Source: Clostridiales bacterium Firm_16 (GTDB lineage: Bacteria > Bacillota > Clostridia > Saccharofermentanales > Saccharofermentanaceae). From it: a DNA stretch of 64,000 bases. The translations under genes and the position numbers were made by a program. Shown here piece by piece: positions 58,337-64,000 of the stretch. Position 1 is the stretch's first letter; every line of letters begins with the position of its first letter. The notes beneath the pieces are model-generated. The model saw only the letters and a list, made by a program, of their open reading frames with translations, was not told the DNA's origin and did not search any database. Where the stretch lies: assembly GCA_001604185.1 (NCBI GenBank), contig LVAV01000028.1, positions 186,001 to 250,000 on the forward strand, read 5' to 3'.

Positions 58337-58810
58337 TCAGGAATATTTTTTTTGATTTTTCATTGCACGGTCAATATCACGTTTTGCCGTCTTCTCAGCC
58401 TGGGAATCACGCTTATCGAAGTTCTTCTTACCTCGTGCCAGTCCCACTTCAAATTTCACTTTACCATCACGGAAATAGCACTTGGTCGGAACTAAAGTCA
58501 GTCCGTCCTGCTTCACCGTCGAGTACAGCTTGATGATCTCCCTCTTATGCATAAGGAGTTTACGGGTACGCATCGGATCCAGGTTAAACCGGTTGCCGTG
58601 GTCATAAGGGCTGATATGAACACCGATCAGCCACATCTCCCCTTCTTTGCACTGTACATAACTATCCTTGAGGTTGACTTTGCCCGCACGAAGAGACTTG
58701 ACCTCTGTGCCTGCCAGCACAACGCCTGCCTCGTACTTCTCGTCGATAAAGTAATCGTGAAAAGCTTTTCTATTCTCCGCTATGATCTTAATACCACGTT
58801 GAATGGCCAT
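58337..58810 (-). CDS. smpB: SsrA-binding protein SmpB
   Basis: A 157-residue tmRNA-binding protein: NRKAFHDYFIDEKYEAGVVL, GTEVKSLRAGKVNLKDSYV, MHKREIIKLYSTVKQDGLTL and a basic tail (RGKKNFDKRDSQAEK). It brings tmRNA to stalled ribosomes. AGGAGG precedes ATG 58810; a longer frame to 58846 is rejected. No ssrA gene is visible within the window. Confidence 0.95.
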   Translation of the reverse strand: MAIQRGIKIIAENRKAFHDYFIDEKYEAGVVLAGTEVKSLRAGKVNLKDSYVQCKEGEMWLIGVHISPYDHGNRFNLDPMRTRKLLMHKREIIKLYSTVKQDGLTLVPTKCYFRDGKVKFEVGLARGKKNFDKRDSQAEKTAKRDIDRAMKNQKKYS

Positions 58811-58820
58811 ATTCTTCCTC

Positions 58821-59825
58821 CTACATTTCCAATGACGGATAAGCATTCATATCCATACCGTCACGGATCCCTTTCAAGTAATCGTAATAGCCTGCAGAAG
58901 CAATCATGGCGGCGTTATCAGTACAATACGCCATCTTCGGAAGACAAAGTTCACAGCGTTGCTTCTTCGCAAGTTCCGTAATTTTCCCACGCAGGCAGGA
59001 ATTGGCAGAAACACCGCCGGCAAGACAGATCTTTCTCAGATTCGTCTGTTTCACGGCTTTGGCCAAACGATCACAAAGGATCGAACATACCGCATCCTGA
59101 TACGATGCGGCAAAATCATTTACTCGTACTTCTTCACCCTTCAGCCTGGTCTGGTTGATCAGATTCAAAGCCGCGGTCTTGATGCCGCTGAAGGAGAAAT
59201 CCAGAGAATCCTGGATTTTCGGTGCTGGGAATGCATAGGCGTTCGGATCACCGCCCTGACTTGCCTTATCCATCTTCGGTCCACCCGGGTATCCCAGACC
59301 GATCACACGCGCGATCTTATCGAAGGCCTCACCTGCTGCATCGTCGCGGGTAGAACAGATATATTCCATGTCTGAATAATCCTTGACCAGCAGAATCTCA
59401 CTATGACCGCCGGAGACCACAAGACACAGGAACGGCGGCTCCCATGAAGGATCAGTCAGATAATTGGCAGCAATATGTCCCGCCATGTGATTGACACCCA
59501 CAAGCGGAAGGTTCTCCACCTCACAAAGTGCTTTTGCCGCGGAAACACCGACAAGAAGTGCACCCACAAGGCCCGGACCCTTAGTTACGCAGACAGCATC
59601 CAGATCCTTGTATCCCACGCCGGCCTGCTTCATTGCTTCTGTAATGCAGGGCACGATTGCTTCGACATGCATACGCGATGCCAATTCCGGCACAACACCG
59701 CCATACTGACTGTGAAAGTCAGCCTGAGACGCAATGATACTGGAACGGACAATACGTCCATCCTCGATCACGGCGCAAGCCGTCTCATCACATGAAGATT
59801 CAATTCCCAAAGTTAATACTGCCAC
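58821..59825 (-). CDS. tsaD: tRNA N6-threonylcarbamoyladenosine synthase subunit TsaD
   Basis: A 334-residue Kae1/TsaD protein: LGIESSCDETACAVIEDG, metal His pair in GVNHMAGHIAANY, LVVSGGHSEILLV, and LAGGVSANSCLRG. It transfers threonylcarbamoyl to A37 of ANN-decoding tRNAs with TsaB and TsaE, which are not in the window. GTG 59825 (MAVLTLGIESS) is preferred to GTG 59834, since AAGGTGGAG lies just before it. Confidence 0.95.
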   Translation of the reverse strand: MAVLTLGIESSCDETACAVIEDGRIVRSSIIASQADFHSQYGGVVPELASRMHVEAIVPCITEAMKQAGVGYKDLDAVCVTKGPGLVGALLVGVSAAKALCEVENLPLVGVNHMAGHIAANYLTDPSWEPPFLCLVVSGGHSEILLVKDYSDMEYICSTRDDAAGEAFDKIARVIGLGYPGGPKMDKASQGGDPNAYAFPAPKIQDSLDFSFSGIKTAALNLINQTRLKGEEVRVNDFAASYQDAVCSILCDRLAKAVKQTNLRKICLAGGVSANSCLRGKITELAKKQRCELCLPKMAYCTDNAAMIASAGYYDYLKGIRDGMDMNAYPSLEM

Positions 59826-59835
59826 GTGCTCCACC

Positions 59836-60855
59836 TTATTGCTTAAAGAATGTCGTCAGAAATTCTCTGATCGTATCTCGATATCCGGCAGGATCGATAA
59901 AGTAAGATTCCGTATAGCCAGCGCCGGAAAACATCTTCGCCATTGTCGTATTCGGATTCAAGCGCATACGCTCGGACACGATCTGTCCGGTCTTCTCGGC
60001 GCCTACGAAGGTATCTCGTCCGCCATAAATGATGCAGACCGGGATCGCAAGTCTCGAGATCTCGGTAGCCAGGTTCACATTTCCCGACTCACCTGCGGAA
60101 ATACGGATGGCATACGGCACGAAATTCTTCGTTAGGAAGGCGAATTTCGACTTCTTATAGACGAAAGGCGTGATATAGTCATCGGAATTCTTGGCCGGTG
60201 AATCCAGAATGATCCCCTTGATATAAGTCGCATCGAATCCGAGTTCCACGATATTCTTACTGTAGTTCTCCAGAACTTCGGCCGTAGATACCGGCGGAAG
60301 CTTGTCTATTGCAAGAAGCGAGGCACTGCAGCCTGATCCTATACCATATAAGATGACATCTGTCGTAACAGAGATCTTCTTAACATGCTTGATGGCTCCA
60401 AGTACGTCCTGCCACTCCAGATAACCAAATCCACAGATCGCACCTTCTGATTCACCGGAATTACGCAGGTCGAAAAGAAAGACATTGAAATTCTGGCCCA
60501 AAAGATCATCGATCAGGTCAACCGTCTCCACGCCGAAGGGCATACGGTTCGACTGAGTATCATGCACGACGATCACGGTACTGATCGGCTTTTCTGTCTT
60601 GAAAAACCAGCCGGACAGGATCGTCTGGTCATCGGCAGATGTGAAACTGGTGGCCGAATAACTGGGCAGGATATTGGACGGAATATTCTCGATGGCCTTC
60701 TTCTCACTACTCATCAACGAGTTTGCCGTTGAAGCAGTCAGAACGATCATTGCGACCAGAATTACGGCCGCAATACTAAGAAACAATGCAATACGCACGA
60801 TCAGCTTGGAGAAAGGCAATCTCGTGCCCGGGTGTTTGGTCATTCCTCTTCCCAT
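59836..60855 (-). CDS. Membrane-anchored alpha/beta hydrolase-fold protein, probable pseudoenzyme
   Basis: A 339-residue protein with one N-terminal helix (residues 20-42) and an extracytoplasmic alpha/beta hydrolase fold (STVIVVHDTQSNRMPFG, NVFLFDLRNSGESEG). The nucleophile elbow reads G-I-G-S-G (171-175), so Gly173 occupies the usual Ser place. The acid D281 is kept (YGGRDTFV), but the His position (PGAGHAES-like block) reads GAGYTES with Y314. Two of three catalytic residues are thus gone. GGGGG precedes ATG 60855; it lies between corA and tsaD. Confidence 0.75.
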   Translation of the reverse strand: MGRGMTKHPGTRLPFSKLIVRIALFLSIAAVILVAMIVLTASTANSLMSSEKKAIENIPSNILPSYSATSFTSADDQTILSGWFFKTEKPISTVIVVHDTQSNRMPFGVETVDLIDDLLGQNFNVFLFDLRNSGESEGAICGFGYLEWQDVLGAIKHVKKISVTTDVILYGIGSGCSASLLAIDKLPPVSTAEVLENYSKNIVELGFDATYIKGIILDSPAKNSDDYITPFVYKKSKFAFLTKNFVPYAIRISAGESGNVNLATEISRLAIPVCIIYGGRDTFVGAEKTGQIVSERMRLNPNTTMAKMFSGAGYTESYFIDPAGYRDTIREFLTTFFKQ

Positions 60856-60867
60856 AGTATCCCCCTC

Positions 60868-61845
60868 TTACAACATTCTGTGCTTCCTGAGGACCCAGAC
60901 CGCGCAAGCGATACTGACAGCCCCTGCCAGCACAAGGATTATAAACGGGATCGGATGACTTGCAAATTCGGCATCCCATGGCATAGGACAGTTCTGACCG
61001 AAGAAACTGGAGATAATGGTCGGAACCGACAACGCGATGGTTGCAGCGGCCATGATCTTCATGACTTCATTCATATTGTTGTTGATGATCGACGCATAGG
61101 CATCCATCGTTGTGTTGACCACGGATGTATAGATGTCGGCCATCTCTTTTGCCTGCTTAAACTCGATGATAGCATCATCCAGAAGTTCTTCGTCTTCGGC
61201 ATACTGACGTAATGCATTACCACGCATCAGACGTTCCAGCACCGCCTCGTTAGACTTCAGTGAAGTTGAGAAATATACCAGAGACTTCGATAACTCCATA
61301 AGTCTGTACAACTCACGATTCGTCGTCGAACGGGCCAGCTGGCGTCCGGAAGCCTCGATCGCTTTATCGATAAAACGCAAGAATCGAAGATAATCCTTGG
61401 CTGCATGCAGAAGGATCTGGATCGCAAAGCGGTTCCTGTAATTGACCTGGAAATCCTTGGCCTGATTATGTATGAATACATCCAGGATCGGTACTTCCCG
61501 CAAAGATACGGTGATAATATGTCTCTTCGTGATGATGATACCAAGCGGTACTGTCCAATAAAGGTTCGGCTGGTCATCATGAATATTGCAAGGAATATCC
61601 AGGATGATCAGCATATCGCCGTTATCCTCATCAATATCCACACGCGGTCTCTCCTCATCATCCAGAGGATAACGGAGAAACTCCTGTGGAACATCCAGTT
61701 TATTGCAGATCAGTTCGATCTCCTCTTCCGTAGGCGCATGAAGATGGATCCAGGTATCGTCCTGGATCTCTTCGACTTGGATCAATTCATGTACCACTCT
61801 CTCGGAAGAGACTTTTTTCTCGATTGATTTATATATATCCAGCAT
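60868..61845 (-). CDS. CorA-like magnesium/metal transporter with GQN in place of GMN
   Basis: A 325-residue CorA-family protein: a soluble N-terminal domain with DDEERPRVDIDEDNGDML, a long helix, and two C-terminal transmembrane helices (ATIALSVPTIISSFFG and FIILVLAGAVSIACAVWVL). The pore-mouth motif is G283-Q284-N285 followed by PMPWD, where CorA has GMN followed by MPE. The change may alter ion choice. The C-terminal tail is basic (LRKHRML), as usual. It leads the operon to tsaD and smpB. Confidence 0.88.
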   Translation of the reverse strand: MLDIYKSIEKKVSSERVVHELIQVEEIQDDTWIHLHAPTEEEIELICNKLDVPQEFLRYPLDDEERPRVDIDEDNGDMLIILDIPCNIHDDQPNLYWTVPLGIIITKRHIITVSLREVPILDVFIHNQAKDFQVNYRNRFAIQILLHAAKDYLRFLRFIDKAIEASGRQLARSTTNRELYRLMELSKSLVYFSTSLKSNEAVLERLMRGNALRQYAEDEELLDDAIIEFKQAKEMADIYTSVVNTTMDAYASIINNNMNEVMKIMAAATIALSVPTIISSFFGQNCPMPWDAEFASHPIPFIILVLAGAVSIACAVWVLRKHRML

Positions 61846-61871
61846 AACTCTGCCTTTCTGTAAACCAATCT

Positions 61872-61880
61872 ATTTTACCA
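61872..61880 (-). promoter_or_regulatory. Extended -10 promoter of the corA-tsaD-smpB operon
   Basis: Minus strand TGGTAAAAT, 26 nt before the corA ATG; a TAGTCA at 18 nt further upstream could be a weak -35. Confidence 0.55.
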
Positions 61881-61912
61881 TGTAAGAGCCAAAATGACTA
61901 TATACCTGACGT

Positions 61913-62407
61913 TTATACACCCGTAGAACCGAAGCCGCCGGCTCTGTCATTTCCAATACCGGAAACATCTTCTACCAGATGGAATTCTGCTTTCGCATAG
62001 GTAGCTACCACCATCTGCGCCACACGGTCCCCCTTCAGGATCTTGTAGGTACCTTTCTGGTTCCCCTTATCCTTCAGTGTAAGGATCGAATTTTCATCGC
62101 CACTTCCCACAGGAGACGTATTCTCCATGATCACGCAAACTTCTCCGCGATATCCGCTGTCGATGGTGCCCGGTGCATTCGGGATACGTAGCGGCGTGTT
62201 CAGGGATATACCGCTTCTCGGACGGACCTGGACCTCCATTCCTACCGGAATCGCCATCTTCAGTCCCGTCTTCACCAGAACAGTCTGACCCGGAGCAATC
62301 ACGACATCCTCCACACTATAAAGATCCATGCCGGCATCGCCATCATGGGCATATGACGGAAGTACCGCATCTTCACAGATTTTCTCGATATAGATCTCAG
62401 TATTCAT
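61913..62407 (-). CDS. dut: Deoxyuridine 5'-triphosphate nucleotidohydrolase (dUTPase)
   Basis: A 164-residue trimeric dUTPase: motif 1 HDGDAGMDLYS, motif 2 RPRSGISL, motif 3 GTIDSGYRGE, motif 4 GDRVAQMVV, and motif 5 GGFGSTG at the C-terminus. An insert between motifs 3 and 4 (PVGSGDENSILTLKDKGNQ) makes it longer than the 140-150 average. It removes dUTP. ATG 62407 follows AAGGAGAAG and overlaps the U32 peptidase gene by 11 nt. Confidence 0.95.
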   Translation of the reverse strand: MNTEIYIEKICEDAVLPSYAHDGDAGMDLYSVEDVVIAPGQTVLVKTGLKMAIPVGMEVQVRPRSGISLNTPLRIPNAPGTIDSGYRGEVCVIMENTSPVGSGDENSILTLKDKGNQKGTYKILKGDRVAQMVVATYAKAEFHLVEDVSGIGNDRAGGFGSTGV

Positions 62408-64000
62408 AAAAGTCTTCTCCTTCATCGAACAGATCTTCATCCGTGTCCGGTTCCAGATAACGCAGGGACTCAATAACCGCACTACGTTCTTCTCTGTCCT
62501 CATTCATAAACCTGGCTACGGAAGCACAAGGGATCCCCATATTCTGAATCGTCATGACCGTGCTTCCCGAAACGATATTCTTACAGTTCCCGAACAGATC
62601 ACTTCTACAGAATCCCGGATAACATACCACATCCACACGATGGTCGTAGTGAGCTGTTCCTTTATCTTCCGGCTTCTCACCCAGAGATACTTCCGGATAA
62701 CGGGTACACATGTTGCAGTTCTTCTCATGTCGGCCCAGCGGGCAGAATTCCGACTGCATCCACTCGATCGGACCATATCGGTGCAGCGCCAGATATACGT
62801 GATCCGAGATCTCCTCCGCCGATCTGGCCATCTTCGTTATATCCTCATCCGACAGTTCGTAAGACGGGAAAAGATAGCGGATATTCTGCTTCATCGCATA
62901 GTTGTATGCGAAGTGATTAAACACATTGGCAGATGGCAGTAAGCCGACTGTATCCTCATCTGCAAAAGAACCGAAACATCCGACAAACTTTCCACCAGCA
63001 TGGCTGCGCATCAGACGGATCGCCTTCGTGATCACTTCCGTCAGATCGTCTTTATAGGCACCGGGCAATCTCAGTGCAACCTGCGACTTCGGCTCTTCCT
63101 GCAGTAATTCATCGATCAGATTGATTTTACCCGGCCGTACCACACCAAATACAGGGAATACATAAAGATCTGCCCCACAGGCATATCCGTCCGTAATCCG
63201 ATTCATATCGATATAATCTGCAATAAGGATATGCTTCTCCTTCGGAGCCGAGAAATTCGGTGTATAAGGCATATCTTCATCCGTGAAAGTATCATTTCTT
63301 CCTTCGGTCGACTTCTCAAGGATCTCCCCGGCAAGCTTAGCCATGGCATCTCTTCTCATAGCGTTCACTGAGGAAATACGGAGCTCAACAGGGAATTTCC
63401 CTTCCTGCTTTAATGACACAAAGGAGAAAGGTGTCTGACCGGTCTTAATAAGCTGTTCCTTCGTTCTGTCCCACAGAAGCGGTGCACTGTCACCAAGTTC
63501 GTCCTTCGGCATCCGAAATGTACTGGATACGCCTTCAAAAGCACCCTCACTGACTTTCGTCTGAAGCACATACTCATTTCCGTCCAGGCTCAGCACACCC
63601 TGTATCGGCGCTTTTCGAACAGAATCCTTCGGCACCGTGATCTTCTTACTCATACGATACACGGCCATCCCCTGCTTCAGTTTAGCGATCGCCTCGGGAT
63701 GAAGTCCTTTTACCACAGAAGAATTCATGGACACTTCGATCTTTCCGACAGGGAAACTGGCCACTTCGGTCTCATTATCACGGATCGAAAGGAAATCACC
63801 CTTTTCCGGTACATCTGCCTGTCTGGAACGGACACAGATCGTTCCCATCTTAGCATTCAGGGACAGGATCTCGCCCCAATACAATCCGTACTTTCCGGCA
63901 TATTCTCCGGAAAGGTAATCGGGACCTTTCTTACCCTGCATATATTGAGTCGTGAAGCTTCCTCCACGATTAAACGTCACAAGAAGATCGTTCTGAACCT
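62397..64000 (-). CDS. U32-family peptidase/hydroxylase-like protein (C-terminal part)
   Basis: The frame is open to the right edge, so the gene starts outside the window; 534 residues are visible. VQNDLLVTFNRGGSFTT and the following YLSGEYAGKYGLYWG mark the DUF3656-type central region of large U32 proteins (YdcP/RlhA-like); the remainder includes ADIDMNRITDGY-like repeats and a cysteine-rich end (CPLGRHEKNCNMCTRY) suited to an iron-sulfur site. Family members modify 23S rRNA or act as collagenase-like peptidases in older labels. The gene overlaps dut. Confidence 0.85.
   Translation of the reverse strand, partial: VQNDLLVTFNRGGSFTTQYMQGKKGPDYLSGEYAGKYGLYWGEILSLNAKMGTICVRSRQADVPEKGDFLSIRDNETEVASFPVGKIEVSMNSSVVKGLHPEAIAKLKQGMAVYRMSKKITVPKDSVRKAPIQGVLSLDGNEYVLQTKVSEGAFEGVSSTFRMPKDELGDSAPLLWDRTKEQLIKTGQTPFSFVSLKQEGKFPVELRISSVNAMRRDAMAKLAGEILEKSTEGRNDTFTDEDMPYTPNFSAPKEKHILIADYIDMNRITDGYACGADLYVFPVFGVVRPGKINLIDELLQEEPKSQVALRLPGAYKDDLTEVITKAIRLMRSHAGGKFVGCFGSFADEDTVGLLPSANVFNHFAYNYAMKQNIRYLFPSYELSDEDITKMARSAEEISDHVYLALHRYGPIEWMQSEFCPLGRHEKNCNMCTRYPEVSLGEKPEDKGTAHYDHRVDVVCYPGFCRSDLFGNCKNIVSGSTVMTIQNMGIPCASVARFMNEDREERSAVIESLRYLEPDTDEDLFDEGEDFYEY

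Noticed and set aside
1..64000. CRISPR arrays, insertion sequences, prophage or integrase sites
   Set aside because: No regularly spaced repeats, transposase or integrase motifs, or direct repeats at tRNA ends were found by eye.

Overview
The window looks like a chromosomal segment of an anaerobic low-to-medium GC Clostridia (Bacillota). It has Gram-positive style genes (rny/ymdB, lspA without outer-membrane genes, LytR-CpsA-Psr, VanZ, YerC, RqcH, QueH, comEC, mreCD-mrdA), strong GGAGG ribosome binding sites and frequent TTG/GTG starts. I see no phage, transposase, CRISPR array or rRNA operon. Genus cannot be fixed from what I see.

Layout. 1-7064: a minus-strand RNA/ribosome maturation operon ymdB-lspA-rluD-phoH-pgpH-(ybeY-era fusion)-recO. 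7084-12290: rny, a flavin-reductase-like gene, a GNAT-MGMT fusion, an orphan sugar-type binding lipoprotein and tRNA-Thr(CGT). 12351-19225, plus strand: the accessory highlight, a seven-gene, almost fully overlapping operon that joins a nitrogenase-like NifH/NifD/NifK set to a complete FecBCD-type metal-chelate ABC importer and to two copies of a TM1266-like regulatory domain, one free and one fused to the transporter ATPase. 19238-26552, minus: a small TM protein, yerC, secA, pnp, ahcY-type hydrolase, mtaD and tRNA-Arg(CCT); the last three enzymes make a plausible deaminative S-adenosylhomocysteine recycling route. 26588-29318: a reduced tad-like pseudopilin locus. 29431-34648: mreC-mreD-mrdA, plus a metallo-hydrolase and a methylglyoxal-synthase-like protein with a lost active site. 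34705-42515: radC, a DUF5688-like gene, icd with a SEC-C protein, holA, comEC, engB. 42634-47465, plus: two unequal tandem PRPP synthetase paralogues, a small membrane protein and rqcH. 47428-51805, minus: pdp-ruvC-ruvA-ruvB-queH. 51836-57284: a Gfo/Idh oxidoreductase, an LCP protein with a membrane-tethered pseudo-PP2C, and a DUF3048 lipoprotein. 57325-64000, minus: corA-like, a pseudo-hydrolase, tsaD, smpB, VanZ and a hypothetical gene, then dut and the 3' part of a U32 peptidase gene.

The housekeeping genes are ordinary for Clostridia. The best candidate for an undescribed system is the nitrogenase-like/FecBCD/TM1266 operon. Its reductase (NifH-like) keeps both cluster cysteines and the P-loop. 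Its catalytic pair keeps only a subset of P-cluster-type cysteines and lacks the cofactor histidine of NifD, and no nifB/E/N/V genes lie nearby. It is therefore unlikely to fix nitrogen and more likely reduces or modifies an imported metal chelate or other small molecule. Several other proteins look like fusions (YbeY-Era, GNAT-MGMT) or pseudoenzymes (PRPP synthetase paralogue, PP2C-like, alpha/beta hydrolase-like, MGS-like).

All calls come from reading the sequence and recalling family motifs; no database search was run.
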